A stretch of 64,000 nt of DNA from Pseudomonas frederiksbergensis. Its GTDB lineage: Bacteria > Pseudomonadota > Gammaproteobacteria > Pseudomonadales > Pseudomonadaceae. Shown here in pieces: positions 1 through 6,549 of the stretch (its first letter is position 1; every line of letters starts with the position of its first letter). The stretch is from assembly GCF_035751725.1 (NCBI RefSeq), contig NZ_CP142104.1, positions 496,001 to 560,000 on the forward strand. The letters are read 5' to 3'. The notes below the pieces were generated by a model. The model searched no databases, was not told the origin of the DNA, and worked only from the letters and a program-made list of their open reading frames with translations. The translations under genes were made by a program, and so were the position numbers.

Positions 1-1
1 C

Positions 2-646
2 CGTGCGCAATTGGGAGAGTTGGGTGAGCTGAAGATCGGATTCACCTCATCGGCGCCTTTCAACTCCACGATCCCCCAGGCGATTTTTACCTTTCGCCAG
101 CGCTTTCCCGCCGTTCACCTGAACCTCCGAGAAATGAGCAGTACCCAAGTCGCGGACGCGTTGATGGACGAAGTGATCGAGGTGGGCATTATGCGACCGT
201 TGCCGCTGCCCGACACCTTGACCGAAATCGAACTCAGCCGCGAACCGCTGGTGGCCGTGCTCAGCGCCAAGCATCCCTTGGCCCAAGGCAACGAAGACGG
301 CCTGTTTCTCTCGGCCTTGGCCCAGGAGCCATTCGTGTTTTTCCCTCGCAGCTACGGCAGCGGCCTCTACGCGCAACTCCTCAACCTGGCCCGCGACGCC
401 GGCTTCAGCCCGCATTTCGCCCAGGAAGCCGGCGAAGCCATGACCATTATTGGTTTGGTCGCGGCAGGGCTGGGCGTCTCGGTACTGCCGGCGTCGTATC
501 AGCGGATGCGTATCGACGGTGTGGTGTACCGACCGCTGCTCGATCCGGCGGCGGTTTCGGCGGTGTGGCTGGTACAGCGCAAGGACCAGCGGTCGCCCAT
601 GGCGAAGGCGTTTGTGGCGTTGTTGACGGGTGGGGTGGCGGTGTAG
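2..646 (+). CDS. LysR-family transcriptional regulator, C-terminal part (5' end outside window)
   Basis: The reading frame is already open at the window edge and ends at TAG 644-646, so only the effector-binding part of a LysR-type regulator is visible (about 214 residues). It has the two-lobed periplasmic-binding fold typical of the family: the first beta strand 'LKIGFTSSA' near the start, the 'FRQRFPAVHLNLREM' segment, and the late 'GLVAAGLGVSVLPAS' motif that lines the inducer cleft. The N-terminal winged helix-turn-helix must lie upstream of base 1. The overall look is that of the CatM/BenM-type subgroup, but the effector cannot be told from the sequence. No target gene is visible downstream, so the regulated operon is probably on the other side. 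Confidence 0.88.
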   Translation, partial: RAQLGELGELKIGFTSSAPFNSTIPQAIFTFRQRFPAVHLNLREMSSTQVADALMDEVIEVGIMRPLPLPDTLTEIELSREPLVAVLSAKHPLAQGNEDGLFLSALAQEPFVFFPRSYGSGLYAQLLNLARDAGFSPHFAQEAGEAMTIIGLVAAGLGVSVLPASYQRMRIDGVVYRPLLDPAAVSAVWLVQRKDQRSPMAKAFVALLTGGVAV

Positions 647-690
647 GGGCTTGGTTGGGATGACGCTTGAGGTGATGCAGAGCTTTGCGT

Positions 691-710
691 GTGTAGCGCA
701 AAAGCTACAC
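691..710. promoter_or_regulatory. Perfect 7-bp inverted repeat, probable toxin-antitoxin operator
   Basis: GTGTAGC and GCTACAC face each other across a 6-base spacer and end 7 bases before the ATG at 718. Symmetric repeats of this kind directly upstream of RelE/HigB-like toxin genes are autoregulatory operators. Because the downstream gene is a toxin-antitoxin remnant, this is most likely its surviving operator (inference). Confidence 0.5.
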
Positions 711-717
711 CGCGCGC

Positions 718-915
718 ATGACGGAGATTATTCGAAGTTCTACCTTTTCCGGCTGGCCACTGCGCGGGCTCGTGGAATGTCGCAAGTGGCCCGTGACGCC
801 CGGTTGTCCAGGGAGAATCTTTACCGAGCCTTGTCGGGCGAAGGAAAACCCTGAATTTGGTAGCATTTTGAAAGCAGTAAAAGCGTTGGGTTTGAAATTG
901 CATGCCAGTACCTGA
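718..915 (+). pseudogene. Fused remnant of a RelE/HigB-type toxin and HigA-type antitoxin
   Basis: The first codons from ATG 718 read MTEIIRSSTFSGW, the typical start of a 'putative addiction module killer' (RelE/HigB-like) toxin. Within about 45 bases the sequence switches, in another frame, to the C-terminal half of a HigA-like antitoxin: 'ARARGMSQVARDARLSRE' followed by 'NLYRALSGEG', a helix-turn-helix. A further one-base shift in the run AAAA at 843-847 separates this from the conserved tail 'NPEFGSILKAVKALGLKLHA', which ends at TGA 913-915. Removing one A would restore 'SGEGNPEFGS'. The simplest reading is an internal deletion that joined the toxin start to the middle of the antitoxin, plus one frameshift. 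Neither protein can be functional. Confidence 0.7.
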
Positions 916-950
916 ACGGGACAGCATGGGAGCCTCCTGCCGAGTCGCTC

Positions 951-978
951 AAGAAGGGCGCCGAAAGGCGCCCTTCTT
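951..978 (+). terminator. Hairpin, possible terminator of the toxin-antitoxin remnant
   Basis: AAGAAGGGCGCC and GGCGCCCTTCTT form a perfect 12-bp stem with a GAAA tetraloop, 36 bases after the remnant's stop codon. A clean T-run is missing (CGTTCAGG follows), so termination would rest on the stem and the T-rich 3' arm. It could work in both directions. Confidence 0.6.
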
Positions 979-1060
979 CGTTCAGGCCTCGTTAGCCTCT
1001 CCAGCTTTTGGTTCCTATACCGCATCTGCATGGGCGGGGGAGATTGAACATGGACCTCCG

Positions 1061-1648
1061 TTATTTCGTTTCGTCGAGCGCGCCAGAATTGCCTCGCCGG
1101 TCGCCTGTGTTTGTATGAGCAACGATATTGACCTGCTTGATATTTAGAAGAGTTACGAGTTCGTGTAGCTCGCAGATCATGTCTTTTTTGCCATCGCCAC
1201 TTTCCCAAACCGCAGTTTCGCCAGCCCCACTGTAGTCTAGAACGATGGGCGTAAATCCAACCCGCACCAATGGCTGCAGCAGTATTTTCCAGTCAAGCCG
1301 CCTGTTGGAGAAACCATGCGCCAGCAAGACCGGGTATTCACCGTCTCCGCCAATCAGATAGTGAAGACATCTGCCCTTCACATCTGCAGATTCATGCCTG
1401 AACAACACGCCATCCACGAGGACTGTGCCTGGGTCCACTGTGAACTGGGGACAAGGTTGGGAACCCGTTGTAGCTGTTCCCGACCAAGCGATGGTGTTTT
1501 GCAGTTTCTTATCCACTTTGGGCCGGCTTGTGTTCATGAAAAGCATGAGTGGCGGCGCCTCGTCCAAATGAAGGCGCTGCTTCAGACACTGAGAGCCTGA
1601 AGCTATCGAGAACTCCAGCGATACTGTCAAAGATGACAGTCCCGACAA
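1061..1648 (-). pseudogene. Alpha/beta hydrolase, truncated after the nucleophile-elbow region
   Basis: The middle of this 195-residue frame is an alpha/beta-hydrolase N-terminal half: 'PVLLAHGFSNRRLDWKILL' is the oxyanion-hole HGF motif, 'VGFTPIVLDYSGAGE' is the following strand, and 'LLNIKQVNIVAHTNTGD' stands where the GHSxGG nucleophile elbow should be. That last motif has lost the catalytic serine, and the protein ends about 15 residues later with no cap or His/Asp part. Full-length relatives have about 270-300 residues. The stop falls next to an unrelated 'ATG GAC CTC CGT TAT TTC' on the opposite strand that looks like a LysR start, which suggests a deletion junction near 1050-1090. The gene is a degraded fragment; its original substrate is unknown. 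Confidence 0.6.
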
Positions 1649-2017
1649 GCGGCAAGGAAAACGCCTCTTACTTTAGGAAAACACGCATTCCGTTGGGGCG
1701 TTCCCTATTGGTTCCTGATGCGACTGTTATCCGAAAAGCAAATGACCTTTGCAGACTCTATAGACCCATGTGGGTGCGAGCCTGCTCCGAAGGCGGTGTA
1801 TCAGTAAGTGCCTCGTTTTCGAGCAAATCGCGCAGCAGAACCGCAAAGCATGTAGGAAGACGAATACTTCCCTGTGCGAAACGTCTTTTTCGCTCCAAAT
1901 GCCTCTTCTTCGTAATTGCGGCTTACCCGCGCCACAACGTTTTATTCATAGCTCTGAATTCGTTCGACTTGGCAGAGGCCAAGCGAACAGCGACCCCTGG
2001 GTAGGAGCCTTGAAAAA
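1649..2017. other. Intergenic region upstream of the T6SS cargo locus
   Basis: No convincing gene is present in this 369-base stretch. Short frames here have no recognisable domain. It contains one REP-like half element (1768-1796) and should carry the promoter of the PAAR operon. The GGAG at 2003-2006 lies 11 bases before the ATG at 2018. Confidence 0.5.
1768..1796. repeat. REP-like half element
   Basis: The segment 'GTGGGTGCGAGCCTGCTCC' followed by GAAGGCGG belongs to the common pseudomonad REP class seen again near 29.6 and 57.4 kb in this window. Only one arm is present. Confidence 0.55.
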
Positions 2018-2551
2018 ATGCACGCATCTCTGCAACTCGCCTATACCAACGAAGCATCCGCTGAGTATCTTCGTCGCCTGGACGACTCACCTTTCACGGA
2101 TCAGCAACTTGCCGGTTTCGACGAACACGGGTTAGCGATCGTCCACCGACGACAGGCGTACGCCCAGGTTCATCCACCGATCGCCATTTACCGAGTCGCC
2201 ACCGAAGGCAGCCAGACTCGCGATGGCGGGGTTATCCAGCGAGGTTCGGCGTCGTTTGAACTGCCGTTGGCGGACGGACGCCAAGTCAGCGCAGCGTGCA
2301 AGGGCGATCAGGTTGTGTATGCCGATGGCCGCACTGCGCGGATCGTCACTGGCGCGGGCGAGGGCAACTGTCATGTTGCGCTGGTGGGCAGCGTCCTGAG
2401 CAATGGCGATGAAATTATCAATACGCCACAAGGCGCGTTGTTGCTCATTGCCCGTGAGGGCGTGCCGTTGGCGGATGACTTCCTGCCCGGGACTGAACAG
2501 GCGCAGGGAGCCGGCCTGCGGTCAGATGGGGCGAAGGATGCCATCCAATGA
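2018..2551 (+). CDS. PAAR-domain protein, first of two overlapping PAAR genes
   Basis: The 177-residue protein has about 55 residues of unassigned N-terminus and then a PAAR-like repeat region: 'VATEGSQTRDGGVIQRGSA', 'VSAACKGDQVVYADGRTARIV' and 'VALVGSVLSNGDEIINTPQG'. These glycine/aspartate turns build the cone that caps the VgrG spike of the T6SS. About 50 residues without a recognised toxin motif follow. The ATG at 2018 has GGAG 11 bases upstream. The gene ends in a 4-base ATGA overlap with the next PAAR gene, so the two are translated together. It may be a spike-tip adaptor or a cargo carrier; the presence of two successive PAAR proteins is unusual. Confidence 0.75.
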   Translation: MHASLQLAYTNEASAEYLRRLDDSPFTDQQLAGFDEHGLAIVHRRQAYAQVHPPIAIYRVATEGSQTRDGGVIQRGSASFELPLADGRQVSAACKGDQVVYADGRTARIVTGAGEGNCHVALVGSVLSNGDEIINTPQGALLLIAREGVPLADDFLPGTEQAQGAGLRSDGAKDAIQ

Positions 2552-3957
2552 ACCGGGGTTACTACATTGGGCTAGGTGACCAAACCACCTGTGGTGGGAA
2601 GGTTCTGGATGGGGACGCAAGCTTCAGCCTGGGCGGGCTCCTTCATGCCTGTGAAGGTGACCGCGTAACGTGCGGCAAGGATGGCAAAACGTATCGGATC
2701 ATCGGCGGTATAACCCACATGACCAGCAATGGCCGGCTCATGGCAGGTACGCTGGAAAGCCAAAGTGGCTGCCCCTGCAACGCACGCCTGCTACCTTCCG
2801 TATTCACGGCCAGCTACAAGAACGGAAGCCCTGCACCGCAAGCCAGTCGCGCCGCTCAACCGGCTTCTCAACACGCCGTGGACGCGTCGATTGCACCGCG
2901 GCATTCGAGCTTCACCCCCTCAAGCCAACTGCCGTTCGGAGCATCCACCCGCCTGGAGCCTCAGGAACCGGGCTTCTTCGTCGTCCCTAAAAGCGTGAGC
3001 CGTGAAGCCTTGGAAGCCACGTTATTCCCCGCGCCCGACCCGCAGGTGATGCGCAAATTCCGAGCGTTGAACCCTCACCGCGATGTTGTAAAAGCCGGTT
3101 CGATGATCGTGCTGAGCGACCCGAACAATCTGCAATGCACCCGCGAAGAAGCTCAGGTGATGGCGGCAGCGGAAACGGTGAATGCTGCGCTCGAAGACCT
3201 GACAGCCGAACAAGCCGACTTCATGCACCGCTACGCGGCCGAGATTGCCAGCTTCACCGGCCAGACCTCGACCTGGCTCGGTGTCAGCGCCGTGGTGATG
3301 GAAAAACACCTGACCAGCCTGCGCGACACCCTGCAAGCCATGGAGCGCTTGCATCAGGACAGCTATCGCCAGCACGGCCATCTCAAGTCAACGCAGTTTT
3401 TTACCGAGCGCAAACTTCTGCTCGCCCAATTGGATGCTCATTTGCTGAACTCCACCCGCCTGCGCGGCCATACGACACTGGGCGACCACCCCAAGCTGAA
3501 GACTGCCCTCGGCATTTCGAATCGCAGTCTGGTTCATCACTGGAACAAGGCTGGCGCGCCGGGGCAGATACCGGGGTATGCCTCGCATGTGGAAAGCACC
3601 AGTCGTGCTGCGAAATATATGCAGATGGGCGGGTATGTCGGGATTGGGATTGGTGGGGTGTCTTCGTTGCTGGCGGTTCAGGCTGTGTGTAACGGGGGCT
3701 CTGAGGAGGCTTGTGAGCGGGTCAGGTTTACCGAGGGAGGGAAGTTTGTTGGATCGACTACGGGAGGAATAGCTATAGGGGGGCTTGCTTCTTGGGCGAG
3801 TGCTCCCGTTTGCCTTGCACTTGGTGTTTCTACGGGGATTGGGGGAGTTGTTTGTGTTGCGGCGGTGGTTGCGGCCGGCGCATGGGCAGGGACGACTGGT
3901 GGCGGAATAGGGGGCGAGGCAATAGGTGAGATTATTTTTGAGAGTACCCAACCGTGA
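2548..3957 (+). CDS. T6SS PAAR effector with LysM-like linker and glycine-rich membrane toxin tip
   Basis: This 469-residue protein has three parts. Residues 1-85 are a PAAR domain (GLGDQTTCGGKVLDGD, LLHACEGDRVTCGKDG, SQSGCPCNARLLPS). Residues about 140-185 look like a LysM-type segment (FFVVPKSVSREALE ... VKAGSMIVLSDPN), followed by an alpha-helical region. From about residue 324 the C-terminal tip begins with 'SLVHHWNKAGAPGQIPGYAS', 'YMQMGGYVGIGIGGVSS' and then alternating glycine/alanine hydrophobic stretches resembling glycine zippers. Such tips occur in T6SS pore-forming effectors, so a membrane-depolarising toxin is likely (inference). The stop overlaps the GTG start of a small membrane protein (GTGA), the expected immunity gene. 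The tip is repeated twice downstream. Confidence 0.8.
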   Translation: MNRGYYIGLGDQTTCGGKVLDGDASFSLGGLLHACEGDRVTCGKDGKTYRIIGGITHMTSNGRLMAGTLESQSGCPCNARLLPSVFTASYKNGSPAPQASRAAQPASQHAVDASIAPRHSSFTPSSQLPFGASTRLEPQEPGFFVVPKSVSREALEATLFPAPDPQVMRKFRALNPHRDVVKAGSMIVLSDPNNLQCTREEAQVMAAAETVNAALEDLTAEQADFMHRYAAEIASFTGQTSTWLGVSAVVMEKHLTSLRDTLQAMERLHQDSYRQHGHLKSTQFFTERKLLLAQLDAHLLNSTRLRGHTTLGDHPKLKTALGISNRSLVHHWNKAGAPGQIPGYASHVESTSRAAKYMQMGGYVGIGIGGVSSLLAVQAVCNGGSEEACERVRFTEGGKFVGSTTGGIAIGGLASWASAPVCLALGVSTGIGGVVCVAAVVAAGAWAGTTGGGIGGEAIGEIIFESTQP

Positions 3958-4343
3958 TTCGCATTGATAGTTGGTCGCCCTGGGTTGTTGTCATTGTTGT
4001 TGGCAGTCCGCATCTGCTGGCCTTTTTTTGTGTCGTATTCAACCTGTACCTAGGTCATCGACATCTGGACTCTATGATGCAGGCTTTGCGCAACGGCAGT
4101 TATGTCTCTACTTGGGGGGCCGCATGGCGGAGACAGGGTCGGTTCGGAGGATGGGTGCTGGTCAACAAAATTGCCGGAATGGTCACTTGGCCAGGGGCAT
4201 ACGTTCAACTTGGGGATGTAAGCGCTGGCGATATCGAGAACTTTCCGCTCCATCTGAAACGACTTCTGAACATTTATGTGGCGATGATGCTTGTTGCGTC
4301 GATTGGGATAATGCTCGGGGCACTATTGGTAAGGCTTAGATGA
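3954..4343 (+). CDS. Small two-helix membrane protein, probable immunity protein 1
   Basis: The 129-residue product has a hydrophobic segment at residues 9-32 and another at about 107-126, with a charged middle carrying 'YLGHRHLDSM', 'IAGMVTWP' and 'NFPLHLKRLL'. It starts at GTG 3954 overlapping the effector stop, and its own stop overlaps the ATG of the next toxin tip (ATGA). An inner-membrane position directly behind a membrane-active effector fits an immunity protein that blocks pore formation. Two further copies with the same motifs lie at 4798 and 5709. No named family is recognised. Confidence 0.7.
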   Translation: MIRIDSWSPWVVVIVVGSPHLLAFFCVVFNLYLGHRHLDSMMQALRNGSYVSTWGAAWRRQGRFGGWVLVNKIAGMVTWPGAYVQLGDVSAGDIENFPLHLKRLLNIYVAMMLVASIGIMLGALLVRLR

Positions 4344-4801
4344 TTCCAGCCATTGGCGTCTCCAGCCGTTGTCTGGTTCATCACTGGAACAAGGCTGGCG
4401 CGCCGGGGCAGATACCGGGGTATGCCTCGCATGTGGAGAGCATCAGTCGTGCAGCGAAATATATGCAGATGGGTGGGTATGTCGGGATTGGGATTGGTGG
4501 GGTTTCTTCGGTACTGGCGGTTCAGGCTGTTTGCAACGGGGGTTCAGAGAAAGCTTGTGAGCGGGCCAGGTTTACTGAGGGAGGGAAATTTGTTGGGTCT
4601 ACTTTCCGCGGGGTAGCTGGGGGGATAGGCGCTTGTGCGGCGAGTGGCGCTGTTTGCTTGGCGCTTGGAGTTACTACCGGTGTTGGAGGCGTTATTTGTA
4701 TTGCGACTGTGGTGGCAGCCGGCTCATGGGCAGGCACAACGGTGGGCGGTCAAAGGGGGGAGGCCATCGGTGAGTTATTGTATGACGTTATAGAGCCTTG
4801 A
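4340..4801 (+). CDS. Orphan effector tip 2, free-standing copy of the toxin C-terminus
   Basis: The 153-residue protein matches the C-terminal tip of the PAAR effector almost residue for residue at first ('VHHWNKAGAPGQIPGYASHV', 'YMQMGGYVGIGIGGVSSVLA', 'FTEGGKFVGST'), then diverges in the glycine-rich last third. It has its own ATG at 4340 inside the stop of immunity gene 1, and its TGA overlaps the TTG start of immunity gene 2. It has no PAAR or other loading domain, so it cannot be delivered as it stands. It looks like a displaced tip kept with its immunity gene, able to recombine onto the full-length effector through the conserved first 220 bases. Whether it is made as a free protein is unknown. 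Confidence 0.7.
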   Translation: MIPAIGVSSRCLVHHWNKAGAPGQIPGYASHVESISRAAKYMQMGGYVGIGIGGVSSVLAVQAVCNGGSEKACERARFTEGGKFVGSTFRGVAGGIGACAASGAVCLALGVTTGVGGVICIATVVAAGSWAGTTVGGQRGEAIGELLYDVIEP

Positions 4802-5181
4802 TCAGCGGGTGGCCTGTATGGGGCCTCCTCATTTTGAATGGGGGCCCGATCCTATTGAGCTTTGTAGGGGCGGTATTCGGTCTATACCTGAGCCAACGCC
4901 ATCTGGATGCGATAAAGGAGGCCTTGAAGAACAGCCACTATATTTATCTCTGGGGGCCGAGCCTGGGGAGGCGGGGGGTGGTTTGGTCGCTCTTAGAGAT
5001 AGGAAAAATTGCCGGAATGGTGCTTTGGCCTAGAGCATCAATCGCTATCGGGGAGGTAGACCCTGTTGATATCGAGAACTTCCCTCGTTATTTGAAACGC
5101 CTCCTATTAATTGAGATGACGATAATCTATATCGGCCTCGCCTGGATGGCAGTCGTAGCCGTGTTGATCCAGTTCGAATAA
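4798..5181 (+). CDS. Small two-helix membrane protein, probable immunity protein 2
   Basis: The 127-residue product shares layout and motifs with immunity protein 1: a first hydrophobic segment (about 8-30), 'YLSQRHLDAIKEALKNS', 'IAGMVLWPRASIAIGEVD', 'NFPRYLKRLLLIE', and a last hydrophobic segment (about 107-125). The start is TTG 4798, overlapping the TGA of tip 2. The sequence is clearly different from copy 1, especially between the shared motifs, in line with each immunity protein matching its own tip. It is followed by an 82-base gap before the third unit. Confidence 0.68.
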   Translation: MISGWPVWGLLILNGGPILLSFVGAVFGLYLSQRHLDAIKEALKNSHYIYLWGPSLGRRGVVWSLLEIGKIAGMVLWPRASIAIGEVDPVDIENFPRYLKRLLLIEMTIIYIGLAWMAVVAVLIQFE

Positions 5182-5249
5182 TCCATCAACGCTAGATGAA
5201 TAACGGACAGCTCGTCCGCGAAGTTCGGAGCGCTATTGGTAAAGCTTAG

Positions 5250-5712
5250 ATGACTTCCAGCCATTGACATCTCCAGCGGCAGCTTGGTGCACCACTGAAA
5301 CAACGCGCGGTGCGCCGGGGCAGATACCGGGGTACGCCACGCATGTGGAAAGCACCAGTCGTGCTGCGAGATATATGCAGATGGGCGGGTATGTCGGGAT
5401 TGGGATTGGTGGGGTGTCTTCGGTGTTGGCGGTTCAGGCTGTGTGCAATGGGGGGGCAGAGGAGGCTTGTGAGCGGGTCAGGTTACCGAGAGCGGAAAAT
5501 TCTGCTTGTCCACTGCGGGTGGCGCGGTGGGAGGAAGGATCGGCAAAGTTGCCGGCGCTTCGATGTGCCTGGCTCTTGGCGTCTCGACAGGCGTCGGAGG
5601 CGTTATCTGTGTCGCAGCATTGGTAGGTACGGGTGGATGGATGGGGGCAACTTACGGCGGTAAGGCTGGCGAATATACAGGCGATAAATTTTATGAGGTT
5701 ACACATCCATGA
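5250..5712 (+). pseudogene. Toxin tip 3, broken by frameshifts
   Basis: This third copy begins at ATG 5250 in sequence matching the start of tip 2, but an extra base ('ATGACTTCC' against 'ATGATTCC') puts it out of frame and leads to a TGA at once. From about 5300 the conserved 'GAPGQIPGYATHVESTSRAA' and 'GYVGIGIGGVSSVLAVQ' are open in another frame. A one-base loss in a T-run near 5482 ('AGGTTACC' against 'AGGTTTACC' in tip 1) shifts the rest, which reads on as 'STAGGAVGGRIGKVAGAS' to 'GDKFYEVTHP'. At least two frameshifts make a functional toxin impossible. Its terminal TGA still overlaps the ATG of an intact immunity gene. Confidence 0.75.
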
Positions 5713-6098
5713 ACAGTATCGATACTTGGCCTCCATGGCTTGCCCTAGTTATTGCCGGTGGCTGGGCGCTTTTTGTAGTTGCGGGAGTTATATGCTGTGT
5801 GTATCTCGGTCATTGTCGTTTGAATGCTTTAAAAGATGCACTGAAAAACAGTGGTTATATTTATCTCTGGGGGCCGTGTCTGGGGAGGCGCGGTTGGATT
5901 TGGTCTGTCATGGAAATAACGAAAAACACGGCGATGATTATGATGCCCAAAACGCACATTCGCCTCGGCGACTTGGACTCATCCGATTACGCAATCTTTC
6001 CGGCAGGCTTGAAACGTCTTTTGATCGTTGATTTTACACTTATGATCTTTAGCTTGGTCTGGATGATAATTGCAGCTGTGCTGATCAAGTTTAGGTAA
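5709..6098 (+). CDS. Small two-helix membrane protein, probable immunity protein 3
   Basis: The 129-residue product repeats the layout of the other two: hydrophobic segment at about 9-33, 'YLGHCRLNALKDALKNSGYI', 'LWGPCLGRRGWIWSVMEI', 'FPAGLKRLLIVD', and a hydrophobic C-terminus. The ATG at 5709 overlaps the stop of the dead tip 3. The reading frame is intact although its partner toxin is broken. This suggests that protection is still useful, for example against relatives that carry the same tip, or that the toxin decayed recently. A strong hairpin terminator follows at 6156. Confidence 0.68.
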   Translation: MNSIDTWPPWLALVIAGGWALFVVAGVICCVYLGHCRLNALKDALKNSGYIYLWGPCLGRRGWIWSVMEITKNTAMIMMPKTHIRLGDLDSSDYAIFPAGLKRLLIVDFTLMIFSLVWMIIAAVLIKFR

Positions 6099-6155
6099 TT
6101 CTTCGCAAGTATAACGACACTGCTATGTTCCCCTGATATAGGAGCCGCGTTTCCG

Positions 6156-6180
6156 AAGGGCGCCGCAAGGCGCCTTTTTC
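6156..6180 (+). terminator. Rho-independent terminator of the T6SS cargo operon
   Basis: AAGGGCGCC and GGCGCCTTT pair around a GCAA loop, and five T residues follow the GC core (6175-6179). It lies 58 bases behind the last immunity gene. Confidence 0.75.
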
Positions 6181-6184
6181 TTTG

Positions 6185-6438
6185 TCAGGTTGCAACCTGC
6201 GACTGCAAGCGGCGCCCCACGACATCCAGCAAATCGCAGTCTTCGCGCAATGAAACCACCAGCACACGAGCCAATTCGCTATAGGCCCCCCTTCGAATGC
6301 CAGGTTTCAAGAAACTGGGTGGCGGCGCGAATGCGGTCGGCACGCGGTTTCGTGCAAGACGTCCAGCGGTGCTTCTATGTCGATCAATAACGAAGCGATG
6401 ATGCACTCGGTACCGGTGACGGGCCTGTATCTTTTCAT
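6185..6438 (-). pseudogene. Small unrecognised gene broken by frameshifts
   Basis: A start at 6438 with AAGAGGG eight bases upstream opens 'MKRYRPVTGTECIIASLLID', then 'IEAPLDVLHE'. The frame soon ends, but the next frame continues with 'DRIRAATQFLETWHSKG' and a third with 'ELARVLVVSLREDCDLLDVV', then 'GRRLQSQ', ending at 6185. Read together these give one protein of about 80 residues interrupted twice, and most likely dead. I do not recognise its family. It lies between the T6SS cargo operon and queC on the minus strand. Confidence 0.5.
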
Positions 6439-6549
6439 GACGAAACCCTCTTGATTGTTGAGTTGGCGTTGATTATTTGATGAATCGTCGGGGCTCGCCT
6501 GCCTGAAGAGGATGGCCGTCAATTTGATGGCCATCGGTCTAAGTGTTTT

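Larger units (their letters stand above)
3517..6098 (+). repeat. Three tandem toxin-tip/immunity units
   Basis: Three units of about 830-850 bases can be aligned: 3517-4343, 4323-5181 and 5233-6098. The first 220-230 bases of each tip are nearly identical at the DNA level (for example GGCGCGCCGGGGCAGATACC at about 3555, with matches in the second and third units), while the 3' tip half and the immunity gene differ. The third unit also repeats the end of immunity gene 1 (CTATTGGTAA, then GCTTAGATGA at 5233-5252 against 4323-4343), which shows where one duplication boundary lies. The pattern is of duplication followed by divergence of the toxin/immunity part. Confidence 0.75.

Noticed and set aside
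1050..1147. Short LysR-like start MDLRYFV on the plus strand
   Set aside because: Only seven codons resemble a LysR start; the rest has no helix-turn-helix. It is mentioned only as a possible deletion junction.
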